Assembly (NCBI GenBank): GCA_000320545.1
Contig: ADNK01002520.1
Location: forward strand, 1 to 28,071
Source of the DNA: Bigelowiella natans CCMP2755
Lineage: Eukaryota > Cercozoa > Chlorarachniophyceae
Direction: 5' to 3'
Length of the DNA stretch: 28,071 bases
The notes below the pieces were generated by a model. That model was given only the letters and a program-made list of their open reading frames with translations, was not told where the DNA came from and made no database searches. The first letter of the stretch is position 1. The number at the start of each line of letters is the position of its first letter. Position numbers and translations under genes: made by a program. This document shows, in pieces, positions 1 through 11,201 of this stretch.

Positions 1-41
<41 letters not shown>

Positions 42-355
42 AGTGAGCGACTGAGAGACACACACCCCCCCCCCCCCAGACTCACTCTCAGACTCTCACA
101 CACACACACACTCACTCATATACATTTCATCTCATCTCATCTCTATCTGTATCTCTCTCACTATCTCTCTCAATCTCTCTCCCATCTCCACACACAACAC
201 ACCATCTGCATCTGTCCCTGTCTCACTCGGTGTCTCACGCGCGCGCTCCCTCTCCATCTCCCTCTCAAACACAGTGACAAAAAAAAAAAAAAAAAAACAA
301 AAAAAATAGGAGAGCACAAAAATAAACACACAAATACACACATATATATACACAT

Positions 356-396
<41 letters not shown>

Positions 397-499
397 TATA
401 AATGTACATGTGTTTAATTATGTTATATATTGGCTGATTATTTTCCTACTCTCCCATTATTATTGTTATTGATTATTGATTATTGACAATGTTCTTAAG
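1..499. repeat. Microsatellite-rich stretch with no gene visible
   Basis: The stretch holds (AT)n at 1-30, a C run at 65-77, CA and CT tracts, an A run at 279-297 and (TA)n at 360-393. Apparent open frames here are low-complexity translations of these repeats. It is probably an intron or upstream flank of the gene whose exons start at position 500, because an acceptor-like ttcttaag ends at 499. Confidence 0.7.
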
Positions 500-598
500 G
501 CAAAAATGGCGAAGCAGCTCATGCGTGATACACCTACTTCTACGAGGACTGTTGCTGATGATGTTCTCAGTCAGCAAATAGGAGAGGTATTGAGGGAC

Positions 599-631
<33 letters not shown>

Positions 632-1064
632 TTGATGATAATGAAGATGAGTTGGTGTTAGGCCTTCTAACATTTGGGGGGGGGGTTGGGGTGGCTCGAT
701 GAGAAAAACAAAAATGGTATTTTGTGTAGAAATAAATAGATTATTAAGTGAGGAGGAGCAGAGAGCAATCATCGTATTTACTACTACTACTGCAACCACT
801 ACTTCTACTGCTACTGCAACTGTATATTTTCCTCCTCTTATTTAACCTTACTCCTCTTACTCCTCCTCCTCCTCCTCCTCCTCCGCCTCTTCTACGCAGT
901 TGGCAACAGACGTGCAGGCTATGGCCCTAACCCATGGAGCGGAAAAGGTCGATTGTAATCCTATAATATGAAAGAAGGAACACCGGTTGTTGTTGTTGTT
1001 GTTGTTGTGGTTGTTGTGGTTGTTACCGTCGTTTTCTCATTTGTGCACAAAGTCATCACCCATA

Positions 1065-1103
<39 letters not shown>

Positions 1104-1117
1104 CTTCTCATTCATCA

Positions 1118-1154
<37 letters not shown>

Positions 1155-1449
1155 GGTACTGAGATGTGCTTCGTGCACGATGCCATTGCCTCCGGGGGTC
1201 AAGCTGCCTTACAACTGCCGCTCTTGTGGTTTCCTGCAGGTGAGTGCTGCTGTAACTTCGATGAGCTTCATTTCGATTCCATCCTTCACACATTGCGAGC
1301 CGTCCCCTGCCCCCTCGTGGGTATATCGTTATTCTATACTTGCATCTTATACCGGCGTGTGCTTGCAGGAGGCATCGATGTTCCAAACAAGAAGCATATG
1401 GGATAATGATCGGCGTGCCCTTCCCCTTGAGGACGTCTTCAAAAATTGA
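500..1449 (+). CDS. 3' exons of a gene for a small CxxC...CxxC (zinc-ribbon-like) protein, partial
   Basis: I see four exons: 500-586, 900-947, 1156-1239 and 1369-1449 (stop TGA 1447-1449). All junctions are GT-AG and phase 0, so the reading frame runs through all four. Exon 3 encodes RCASCTMPLPPG followed by YNCRSCG, a paired CxxC with a 13-residue spacer typical of a structural zinc site. It loosely resembles LSD1-type or other short zinc ribbons, but I cannot assign a family. The last exon ends in an acidic and basic tail, LPLEDVFKN. The 5' end is unresolved: translation could start at ATG 506, or exon 500-586 could be internal with more exons outside the window. All three introns carry long simple repeats. 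Exon phases and splice sites make a real gene likely; its function is unknown. Confidence 0.55.
599..1154. repeat. Intronic microsatellite cluster
   Basis: The three introns between 587 and 1155 hold (ATG)n at about 599-632, (TCC)n at 860-884, (GTT)n at 985-1024, (GT)n at 1065-1100 and (ATC)n at 1120-1154. The (TCC)n and (ATC)n tracts run directly into the acceptors of exons 900 and 1156, so they occupy the polypyrimidine-tract position. Poly-Met, poly-His and poly-Val frames here are artefacts. Confidence 0.85.
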
Positions 1450-2515
1450 CAAGTCTCGATATCTCTTTCAAGCAGCTATAGCACTACTAGATTGGTCTCG
1501 GTTGCACTCTCTGGAACTTATAAATCATGTATGAACCAAGCAAGGGGAAAAAAGAGATCATAAATCTAGAAATCGAGAAAAATTTAGTAAAAGACTCCCT
1601 TCCGTCGTCACGAATCCGCCAGAGACAGAATATTTTGATGCAGGCATGCAAATTGCGTTCGCATATGTGTATGTGTTTTGTGCAGAAGTAATGAAATTGA
1701 ATTAGTAAAGCGGCCAGCAGCACGGAGAAACTATACGCTACTGCTCTGAGTAGCGATGAATGTTTGCATGCACGTGTAGCACACATGCGCATAGAATATA
1801 AGTGATGCGCTGCCCAAGAAAAAGTAGCTTAGTAATAGACACAGTATTACGTGCTGGTGTCTATCATCTTATAGATTTAGGTTGCTGTGCGTAAGGTGCG
1901 GTGCAAGCTATGGGCTATAGCGCTTGACAGTATATTGTTGCCTGCAAATAAAATGTTTTTTGCGTAGTAGCTGAGCACGTGAGCGCATGTTTTTAAAGAC
2001 GGCTTGACAAGAAACAATTTTTGCTTGAAGTTAAAACCGCTTGACATTTGCATAGTGTGTAGATAATAGCATCGTATGACCACCGTCGATATAATACGTA
2101 CTACATCTTGATTTAAAAATGAAATAAATCTTATGTTAATAACATTTATCATAGTTTGCACGCATGACTACGGATCGAGCGCTCTGATAGAGTCGTAACG
2201 ACAAGCGGCGCGACAGCTGCGGATTACGTTAGGCAATAATGACACACGTCTAGACGTCCGAGAGCCGTATGTACATGCGTCTACAGACAACGCTTATCAA
2301 CAAAAAAACACTGCATTCTATCACGCCACGCCATTGCGTACGTATTACTAGGTGCATCCTCGATTTTGGCACATCATAGTTATAGATTATAATGCTGTCG
2401 CAATGATCGATCACCAACATACCACATCTCCTTGCATATGTTCTCAAACTCAGCAATATGATGATGACATGATGATAATGATGGTGATTATCATTATCAT
2501 GATCATTCCAACCTA
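1450..2515. other. Convergent intergenic region
   Basis: This lies between the 3' ends of the zinc-ribbon gene (+) and Nup133 (-). No coding exon is supported. It contains scattered CATGCA-type palindromic words (GCATGC near 1645, TGCATGCA near 1766, TACATG near 2271) and AT-rich stretches. A short ATG/ATC repeat lies near 2460-2500. Confidence 0.6.
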
Positions 2516-5230
2516 TTATCCGCCGTGGACTTCTAAACTGTAATTAGGTCTCTCCAATCCCCTCCCCTCTTTGATATCAGCCAGGCGAACATAGTAGAAG
2601 TTTATTGTCACTGTCGCTTTGCCATCTATCCAGTCAGGACCAGGCGTAATTTTGAATTCGTGCAAATCATTACGCTTGAATCTTTTGTAGTGAGGCGCGG
2701 AAACTATCACAGTTTGCCGCCCTGTGTCTTTCTTCATATCACTTCCATTAGCGATGTCTGCTACCCAAATTCTCCCTGTTTTCCAATCTCCTTCGAGTCG
2801 TACGAAACACATCGCCTTATTACTCGCGTTCCATCTGTCGGTCTGCCAAGGCCTTCCATTGAAGATAGGCACTTCTTGCCTCGCAAAGTCAACGAGATTT
2901 CGAACCAACTGAACCCCCTTTCTCGAAAGCCCTTTCACCTTTGCTGCATGTTCTTTAAGGATTCCAAGGTCTAAGACGCCGCAACCGCTGTCATCAGTCA
3001 CTATGGCCTGGAGAAAATGCCCAACCATCGTGTATTCGAGAAGGTCCTTAACTGGAGAAATTATATCTGTAGAATATTCGGTGGCCTTTTCCTTTTTGGA
3101 AATGCTCTCCAAGCTTTTGCTGATTACCCTCTCGAAGCTCTTCTTTAGAAGACTCTCATGAATTGACTCCTTAAGATAGTAAGAGGAGAGAATCTTTACA
3201 ACGATTGCACACCGCTTCTTCTGCTGCTGTTGTTGCTCCTCTTCGGAGTCAACTTCCATGCCCCCCCCCGCCTTCATATCATTGGATGATCTAGATTTTG
3301 CGTTTTGATGTTTTTCTGGAAGAAGGGCTTCGAATATCTTATCGACATTCTTAAAGCCTGTGTACGTTTCTTTTCCCAAAAGGATGTGCGCCTTGGCCAT
3401 GTACAAGTGTGCATTCACTTCGTTCATATCGTTGTGTATAGGAACCTTCCCTAGCTGCAGATTAATGAGTTTCAGAATGCTCAGGAGGTGCAAGCATTTC
3501 TTCACCGAGATCTCTTCTTTCAATGCATAATCTCTCAGCAGTCGTGCAGCGGCACCGTAGTCTTTATTTCTCATTGCCAATAGCCATTTTATTCCGTAAT
3601 CCTTGGAACTTACCGAACCTAGGATCGCAGGTATCTCCTCAAATCCTTCGAGACTAGCAAGCTCAAGGAGCCGTTCTGTCGGATTTTCCTTTCGCATTTG
3701 AACATATTTGATTACGGTTATGATCAATTCTTTGATGTCCTTCCTAAATTTCTTGCCGTAAGCGACGAGCTTCATATCTGCCTCCTCTTTGCTGCTGCTG
3801 CGCTCGCAGTAATCAACAATATATTCAAAATCCTTATAAATCTCCGCAAAAGCCTTAATTTCGCCCTCGTGGCCCCCGACGTCTTTCATGAGTTTGATGG
3901 CGTTCCTGCGACATTTGCTATATTCCATCGCGAAGTGTTTTTGATGCTTTTCGTTAGCATTTCTCCGGGCACGATTTTCTAAGTAGTGTAGGTCCTCAAG
4001 ACGAATCTCTGCTAAGGTCTTCGCCGTATTGAATATTTCCACGTTACAGCCTCCCTTTCTGCCAGCAAGTTGCGTACACGAAAGCAGTATCTTTTCAATG
4101 GATTCTCTCCCATTGTGTGTCCAAGGAACATAATCAGGAACGTCCTTCTTCTTCCCCCACTCCTCTTTCTAAGCATTATATAATAATAATAATAATCAGC
4201 ATCATCATAAAAATAATAATAACAAACAGCAACGTGCATATCGTGTGAGGAGGAATAAAGGGCACTGATGCGTCTGTGTATCTTTTAAAATATATAAGGT
4301 GTATTATCTATCATGGTAGTACCCTTAGATTGCTTAATTTGCGCCTCCAGCCAAGAAGATCTTGCAGCACCTGCAGTAATTTCTTTGTATCCTGCCTTTC
4401 TCGTAGGAGAACCCCCGAGTAGTCACCAATGGCTGCGATATACTGATGCAAGCATGTCACATGACTGAAGAAAATCTCAGGAATCGTAAGGCCTTTGTAC
4501 TCTAATTTCTCTTTCTCTACTGCCTTCTTCATGTATTTGTACGTAAGAGCCTCTCGACTGAACCTATCCCGAGTGTTCTTCGTAACGGAGGATGAGGATT
4601 TCTTGCTTGCCATCTTGGCCACCTCGTCACTGAAGGCCCCAGCAGCCAATAGAGTGTCAAAGTCGTCTCTTAATTTCCACCGACACTTAGCGCTTACGCG
4701 CAGCTGTTCTGCCATTGATATGAGGTGACGGTGATATTGCGTTTTTTGGAGGAGAATTTCCCTTGTCAGAGAAGAGTGGTAGGGCAGAGGCCTATTGGTG
4801 CTCGGCATCTGATTGATGATGCTCCTGCTTATCTCTTTAAGCTTGTCCTCTAGGTCCTGTCGTGTCTCCATCTCTTCAAGGTGTTGACTGCTGAGATGTC
4901 CTCGATCGATATATTCCATGAGGGCAGAAAGCAGGAATTCGCTTGTGTTTTTGGGACGTTCTCCTCCAGCTAACAGCCCTCTCTTCTCATATTTCTTCTC
5001 ATCCATGCCCTTCCGGCGGAGTGCCCCTCCTCCTCATCATCGTCGTCATCATCGACCTGCACCTCGTTTTGTCGCTCCTGCTCTAATACACAGCAATGTC
5101 GTAATCGAGCCCCCCTTGCAAAGGACCAACAGCGAAAGTGCGTTGGATCTCTCGTAGAAGCCGCTCCCGAAAATCTTGTCTTGGTCTGTCATGTTTTCCT
5201 GCCCTCTCGATGTTTTTATCTAAACAGCGT

Positions 5231-5319
<89 letters not shown>

Positions 5320-6464
5320 GATAGAGGCATCTGGCGGATGCTGCAGTTTGCTTAACGCGAATTCGTTAGCTGCTCATCATGTTCTCTTCTACTACTTTGC
5401 GTTCCGCAGATGTATGGCATGGCCGATTGGCTACTACCTCGCAATTTTTGAAATCCTTTTCCCTTTTCTTCATAGATCGCGTACCATGTGCGAGAGCATG
5501 CTGCGGTTATCAGGGTGCCTGACCGTTCTTCGAGCTGCAACTTCGGGATGTTCGCAGCTGCTTCCTTTGCTCTCACCTCCGTAATTTCAGCATAACTCTT
5601 CCCCTGTAGACCATTTTTAAGCTCCTTACAGTGCACGAGAAGGTAGAGAACGGTCTCTGCAGATACCCCCCCCACAAGGAAAACCTTGTCACCATGCTTT
5701 CCCACCACGACGTCCAGAAACTCTAGGTATTGGATATCGATGCGTCTTTTTCTTACCAGATTCAGAAGAGAAGGCATCTTGTCCTCCCACACGAGATCTG
5801 CTTTGGAGGAGACGTTATATTTGGCAACTGCACTTTTGGTCGTGACATATAAGCCTAGAGGGGCATGATGCTGCTGTTGATGATGATGATGACTACTATG
5901 GCTATGAAAAGCAAACTGTCCTCCTGTAATAGCATCTTGGGTTAGCATTTTCTTCATCATCCAGTTCGCAGCGCCGTAGAGGGCCGTTGACCAACCCTCG
6001 TTTGCCTGATAGGCAGGTTGCAGACGAGGAGCCCCATCCACCATTTCTTTCTTCAAAACAGTAATCCTATTCGATGTCGAGCCAGTGACGAAGTAATCTC
6101 CACTCGATGTTAGCATTGTGATGTACTCTGAATCCTCTAATTTGACTAACCCTTCAATCTCTGCTCCGCGGAAGGAGTAGTTGTTACTGCTGGGCTTGAG
6201 GTGGAAGAGCCTCCCGGTAGAGGTCATGTAAAAGATTGATCGTACTCTTGATGCCCTCTCGTCAAACTCGATTACCATTCTTCTGCAACTTCCACTGCTT
6301 TCATCCTCAATGGGGTGATGGAAGAAGCGTTCCCTAGAAAGGGATTTCCATAGATAAAGACCAGTCCCATTGATAAACACCGTCCATCCATTTTGCGTCA
6401 CAATCCCGTCGCAAGGACCACTTTTCTGGAGCCTATCTAGATGCGGCGATTTATTGGCCATCAT
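2516..6464 (-). CDS. NUP133: Nucleoporin Nup133-like, Y-complex scaffold
   Basis: Exons on the minus strand: 6464-5438, 5219-5092, 5009-4323 and 4168-2516 (stop TAA 2518-2516), giving 1164 aa; human Nup133 is 1156 aa. Phases match at each junction. Only the 5091-5010 intron acceptor is uncertain. Residues 1 to about 385 form the N-terminal beta-propeller (GWTVFINGTGLYLWK near 26-40, as in the family's propeller start). The rest is the alpha-helical stack. Family hallmarks are YVPWT (about 627-631) and AEIYKDFEYIVDYCE (about 722-736), which align with Nup133 YIPWT and AEKYCDFD...CE. A Q-rich acidic linker lies near 925. The family role is in the nuclear pore Y-complex. The last ~115 residues are a Trp/beta-rich extension not expected in Nup133. 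The start is the first ATG after an in-frame stop; a cccctccag just upstream could instead be an acceptor from an earlier exon. Confidence 0.85.
5231..5316. repeat. (TA)n-(GA)n compound microsatellite in Nup133 intron 1
   Basis: (TA)n covers about 5231-5272 and (GA)n about 5276-5316. Both fall inside the intron 5437-5220. Removing that intron joins exon 6464-5438 (phase 1) to exon 5219-5092 in frame. Confidence 0.85.
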
Positions 6465-6516
6465 CCTGGAGGGGAGTGGCAGGTTTTAGTGGCGTTCTTC
6501 TCCTCGTGTTCGTGTT

Positions 6517-6563
<47 letters not shown>

Positions 6564-7174
6564 CTGCCGACCGGGCTGCTAATGTGTTATTTGCGATGAA
6601 GGACGGACTCCGCTCTTTCCCGCGCGATTCGTAACATATTGCGATTCCGCCCTTACGACAAGGAATTCTGCGAAAACAACTGCCTTTCTCGATGCCACTT
6701 TCAGGCCAAATCTAGACACTTTTTCCTAGGATATTTAACGATATTTATCATCTATCTTACGCTTGCGAGAGGAAGATAAGAGAGAGATGCTGTCAAAGGA
6801 TCGAAGTCGCTCGAATCAGCCTAAAACATCTGACGAAAATATTACACTGTGGGAGGGCTTAGCTGTCGGTCGCAAGGCCCACCAGATCCGAATAAAATGC
6901 TTTTCTGTTGTTGGATATCTGTCAATTTTACCATGTCGTAGGGATTAAATACAGGTAATTCTACATATTTCTGTGAATCTACCATCGGATAATGCGCTTA
7001 ATTTCAAAATTCAATTTTGCCCGCCAAGCCCCTCCGAGCCCCTCGACTCTCCCCGTCACTACAGTCCTCGGTGAGTCATCTGCAGGCTAATATTGTGATA
7101 TACACCTACATTAAGAACAGTGCGCAACGTGTATATATTCAAAACTAACGTGGTTCAACTTTCTGGAGCATCTA
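6465..7174. promoter_or_regulatory. Divergent promoter region, Nup133 / 601-aa gene
   Basis: This 710-bp gap separates two start codons facing away from each other. It contains (CT)n at 6519-6559, read as (GA)n on the Nup133 strand 55-95 bp upstream of its ATG. A TATA-like gtatatatt lies about 40 bp upstream of ATG 7175. No coding exon is supported. A 61-codon plus frame at 6763-6948 has no recognisable features. Confidence 0.5.
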
Positions 7175-8980
7175 ATGGGGAGAAATGACACGTTTATTGA
7201 TGATCCCGGGCCCACACCCATGTGCTTTTTCCAGCGAAGGCAAGGAACCTTTCTCCAGCTTTTCTATTCCTCGTTATATGCAATGCGGGGACCCGCGCTT
7301 TCTATGAGCAAGGTTAGCGTGATTCTTGCTTACGCTGCTTGCCTGTACGTTATGCTCTTCTGCTCCGACCCCTTTCGGCGTTTCCGTGTGCTGCAATTGG
7401 AGCCTTCGCCCGAATCGACCACGGGGGGGCCAAAAGAATCAAATGTGCTCATTACGACTGAGTCATCAGCTCCAGCTGATGGGGTTGTGCCTGTACCGGG
7501 GAGTCCTTCGACGACTACAGCGACATCATTAGAACCTCCTCTACCCGTAGCTTCGGCTTCTTCGGAGAAGATGATGTTTTTGCCCTCGTTGAGGCCTCAC
7601 CAACAAAGAATTATAAAGGCCAGTCTCGTCGGAGGATTGGCAGTAGCTGCGTTTCGCATGGTGCCACGATTGCGGCGGGTGTTGAGGAGAGGGGCTCCTC
7701 GAAAGAAAAGTAGCAGTAATCTTCAACAGGAATCCTTCGCAAAAATGCTTAACCTGACCAAAACTGAACTTGCGGGCGCAGTCCACACCGGGAAAATGTT
7801 CAATCAGACTTTGGAGGAGCTAGAGGATACCCTACCCATCCTTGAAGACAGCGTTAAGGCTTGCATATGGATGATAGGAAATTGGACAACGACGCCAGAA
7901 ATGGGTCCTGTATCGACCCCCATAGCAAAGTCGCACGGAACGATTGACCAGTTTATGTTCCTTAGAGAATTTACCACGCGTCGATTGAAAGCCACCGCGA
8001 GTTCCCTGGAGCAGATTGTCAACGTAGCACGCAGCTTGGGCATGAATGGCCTTCCTGTTGATGCCCAGGCTGCACTATCAGAGCTGGAAAACGTAGAGAA
8101 AATGATCGACAATGCCGGCGAGGAAGTTATTGGCACAAGTGTCCGAGAGCAACTAGCGGATTTCCTCACCGGTATACTGCATGAAATGAACGCTGTGGCC
8201 AAGCAAACCAAGCAAGGGGCTAAGGGGGCATCAATACCTTGGGAGCGCCTCGTTCAACATATAGTCACAACGAAGGTTCTCGCAACTCAGCGCATGCAAA
8301 ATGCACTCCTCTACCTTGAGAAAATCCGGGAAGTCCAGCAGACGCTACAAGAACATGTAGGGTTAAAGGAGGCTTGGACTGTGGACGTAGCAATGCGCCA
8401 CTCTCCCATCGAAACGCGCGACTATTCAGTTTCGCAATTGAGCGGAGTGGCAGAGCATGTCGCATGCGTTAAGCGCGGTGTGTTGGACGGACCTCCAGGG
8501 CCGCACTGGTTCACTGCGGGTCTTGCACAAATCGAAAGGATCAATTATTACGAGGGGCAGTGTTACATGAATCTAATGGGAGCCTTTACGAACATCGAGC
8601 ACCTTGGTAAAGCCATTCAATTTCTCGAGCTCTTTGAAGGAAAGAACGTCCAAGCTTGGGTCAAAGAGTACAAGCAACTTGCAGAGATGGTCACAGGAGC
8701 TGCAGGCACAATTGGCAATATGGCAGCTCGCAACCATAAGCGTTGTGTGATTTCGATGGAAGTTCTGATGGCAGGAGCGAAGAACGGTACCGAGGTACAG
8801 CGTGGAGAGCTTGCATCCTGGTTCCAAGAGTCAGCGTCTCAGCGACTTGTCACATCTGACGAAGACGCTCAAAGGTTTTTTGAGGCAGCATCCAATGTGA
8901 TGCAATCGTGGCCAGATGCGAATAAGGAAATACAGCGGTTAAGTAAGGCATATCCAAAGCCATACGGAAGACCAAGCTGA
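7175..8980 (+). CDS. Uncharacterised 601-aa helical protein with two hydrophobic segments
   Basis: A single uninterrupted exon runs from ATG 7175 to TGA 8978-8980. I do not recognise the family. The N-terminus has a hydrophobic segment at about residues 48-64 (SVILAYAACLYVMLFC), followed by a Ser/Thr/Pro-rich linker (about 75-130). A second weaker hydrophobic stretch lies at about 149-162 (SLVGGLAVAAFRM) with a strongly basic patch after it. The remaining ~430 residues look helical and soluble, with few aromatic clusters. This arrangement fits a signal-anchored membrane protein or a long organellar targeting region. In-frame ATGs at residues 37 and 44 would put the hydrophobic segment nearer the N-terminus and are possible alternative starts. 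It has no introns, unlike most neighbours. Coding status is supported by ORF length and clear amino-acid complexity. Confidence 0.75.
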   Translation: MGRNDTFIDDPGPTPMCFFQRRQGTFLQLFYSSLYAMRGPALSMSKVSVILAYAACLYVMLFCSDPFRRFRVLQLEPSPESTTGGPKESNVLITTESSAPADGVVPVPGSPSTTTATSLEPPLPVASASSEKMMFLPSLRPHQQRIIKASLVGGLAVAAFRMVPRLRRVLRRGAPRKKSSSNLQQESFAKMLNLTKTELAGAVHTGKMFNQTLEELEDTLPILEDSVKACIWMIGNWTTTPEMGPVSTPIAKSHGTIDQFMFLREFTTRRLKATASSLEQIVNVARSLGMNGLPVDAQAALSELENVEKMIDNAGEEVIGTSVREQLADFLTGILHEMNAVAKQTKQGAKGASIPWERLVQHIVTTKVLATQRMQNALLYLEKIREVQQTLQEHVGLKEAWTVDVAMRHSPIETRDYSVSQLSGVAEHVACVKRGVLDGPPGPHWFTAGLAQIERINYYEGQCYMNLMGAFTNIEHLGKAIQFLELFEGKNVQAWVKEYKQLAEMVTGAAGTIGNMAARNHKRCVISMEVLMAGAKNGTEVQRGELASWFQESASQRLVTSDEDAQRFFEAASNVMQSWPDANKEIQRLSKAYPKPYGRPS

Positions 8981-9720
8981 GTAGTGCATCAAGCTAGCAG
9001 AGTCACGAGGCAGAAATAGAGCATTTGTGGCATCATCGTGGATTGCGAACGAATGCGACCATGTCAAACAAACATTACTTACACTCATCGTCATCCATGT
9101 CGATCTCCTGCCCACTACAGTGTGTTCGGCCGTGCCAAAAGATCCATGTCATGTAGCGCCAGCAGGCAAACGTGTCTAGCGTGTGTGCATGTGTGTGCAT
9201 GTATACATGTAAGACGGATATGTAATCAATCAAATCAAATTTGTTCAGCAATAATGGTCATCCTCATGTAGCATGTGCATGTGCACATTGCATGTGCATG
9301 ATTCCAGTGCCCACACACGACTGCCATGCATATGCTAGCATGCTATGTGATATAGAGTGAACACTTTCAAAATTCAAGGGGACGTGAATCTCACACCTCA
9401 TAGCGGAGACCAACAGATTCAACATTAGCGCTGTAGCCGCTGCATTGCACAGCTAGACAGCTACGCGAGGATGACCATTGAACAAACTCAATTGATCAAT
9501 TACATCCGTCCTACAACTACACGATGGACGTGGCATGGGCTTATTTACAATGAATTATTATTCCTCGAATATTATTAAACGTTCATCTGCTTCTATTAGA
9601 ACAATACTGTTGCATTATGTTGCAGATCTGCCTCATTCATGTTTCGGTGCTTTCTAAAGCCCCATGCAAAGCTTGTTGCTTCCTTTCCTAGCAATACCTC
9701 GTATATCTAAGTCACACTAT
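8981..9720. other. Convergent intergenic region rich in CATG palindromes
   Basis: This gap separates the 3' ends of the 601-aa gene and BCKDH E1-alpha. It contains the perfect 12-bp palindrome CATGTATACATG (9198-9209), a run of alternating GCATGTGCATG words (9271-9300) and ATGCTAGCAT (9332-9341). No coding exon was found. Confidence 0.6.
9332..9341. other. 10-bp palindrome ATGCTAGCAT, copy 1
   Basis: A perfect palindrome that also occurs in the next two convergent intergenic regions (19699 and 25501). Its function is unknown. Confidence 0.5.
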
Positions 9721-11201
9721 CTATGGCTCATATCTTGGATCTATGTAGTCCTCGTCCTTCACATAAGCGTCCACAGGGTAATCCTTCGGGTGAGCCTTGA
9801 GATGCTGTTTCAACGACTCGTGCTGCTCTTCCAAGTGCCATGGCACGTCGTCGTATACATCAGTAAATATTTGTGAGATCGGTGGAAGTTTTTGCTTGAC
9901 GGCTTCGGTGAGGCATTTGATGCAGTTCTTTCTGTAGCGTGTTTGCATCTCCGCTTCTTTGTCTGAATCCCAAACGCCGAGCCCTTCCAGATAGAGACGT
10001 GCACGTGTTATAGGATTATCATTCAAGTCCCAGTCTTTCATCTCCTCATTTGATCGATACGCAGTAGAGTCGTCCGAAGTGGAGTGGTGCCCGCCCCGGT
10101 AAGTCATGGCCTCTATTAGCACCGGCATGTTCTTCTCCAAGGCCAATTTTCTCGCCTCGGAAACAGCCTCGTAGACAGCGAGGAAGTCGTTACCATCCAC
10201 TCGTAGTCCGTGCATACCGTATCCTGGGGCTCTAGATACGATTCCATCTCCTCGATACTGTTCATGAGTCGGGGTGCTGATAGCGTATCCGTTGTTCCTG
10301 CAGAAGAAGAGGGCCGGGGCCTCCAAAGTAGCTGCAAAGTTAAGTGCAGCGTGAAAATCTCCCTCGCTTGCAGCCCCGTCACCAAAGTAAGCCACCGCTA
10401 CATTTGGTTTCCCTTCCATTTTCAAAGCATATGCTGCCCCGGAGGCGTGCGGGATCTGGGTTGCAAGGGGAGAGGAGACTGTGTGCACATTGCATGCTTT
10501 CGAGCCGTAGTGTATCGGCATCTGACGGCCTTTCCCGAGATCGTACAAGTTTCCGTAGCATTGGTGGGACATTTGTTGCAGGTCATAGCCTCTCCACATG
10601 TACACCCCAGCTTCTCGATATTGAGTGTACACAGGATCGTCGTGGTCTAAAGCAGCGGCGCTCGCAATCAGCGCTGCCTGCTCTCCTGTGTGCTGCATAT
10701 GGAACGAGATACGCCCTTGCCGCTGTGCATCATAAAAAATCTTGTCCATCACAGTTAACTCGCACATGACGTTGTACATTCGGAGCAGAAAGTCAACATC
10801 CGCCTGAGGAGGAAAGCAAGATGGTTATTAACAGTGTGATTGTTTCAGAGAGATTGTTCCGACGTTACCGTTGGTTCATAGCCGTCCTTGACAACGACAC
10901 CTTTTTCATCGATGATTCGAAAGCAAGGAATGTTGGATTCCTCCAATTTTATATCCAAATCAGTTGTGTAAACACGCGACTTGCGCAAAGCAGATGCACT
11001 CGAGAAAGCCTGATGACCGATGTGGATTAGAATTAAATTGAAACGGAGCATTGTTTAATATTCAACCCGTATCGTTGCCCCGCCTCTGAGTTGTGCGCAT
11101 TGTTTCATTACAGAGACTCTCGATGACGATGAGGAGGGTATCCTCTTTGTCATGGTGCCGTAGCGATAAATCCTTTTGGCCATCTTGGCTGTTGCAATCA
11201 T
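9721..11201 (-). CDS. BCKDHA: 2-oxoisovalerate (branched-chain alpha-keto acid) dehydrogenase E1 subunit alpha, mitochondrial
   Basis: Exons on the minus strand: 11201-11112, 11009-10869 and 10803-9721 (stop TAG). Both introns (102 and 65 bp) are GT-AG and phase 0; the total is 437 aa, close to human BCKDHA. Exon 1 begins MIATAKMAKRIYRYG, a basic, acid-free mitochondrial presequence. The enzyme is the thiamine-diphosphate subunit that decarboxylates branched-chain 2-oxo acids from Val, Leu and Ile breakdown in the mitochondrial matrix. The ThDP motif GDGAASEGDFHAALNFA...NN is intact. The phosphorylation loop GHHSTSDDSTAYRS is conserved, so the serine used by BCKDH kinase in animals is present. 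The substrate-site YREAGVYMWRG segment is also seen. It needs a beta subunit encoded elsewhere. It shares a divergent promoter region with the sulfhydrylase fusion gene. Confidence 0.95.

Noticed and set aside
599-1162. Open frames with poly-Met, poly-His, poly-Val and poly-Ser runs
   Set aside because: They are translations of microsatellites that lie within introns defined by the flanking in-frame exons.
5010-5091. A poly-Asp/Glu-coding exon in Nup133 between exons 2 and 3
   Set aside because: Its frame hits a stop shortly after and does not join the exon 3 frame; treating it as an 82-bp intron restores phase, though the acceptor is uncertain.
10210-10769. Plus-strand frames of 141-146 codons
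   Set aside because: They are antisense to the conserved ThDP-binding core of BCKDH E1-alpha.
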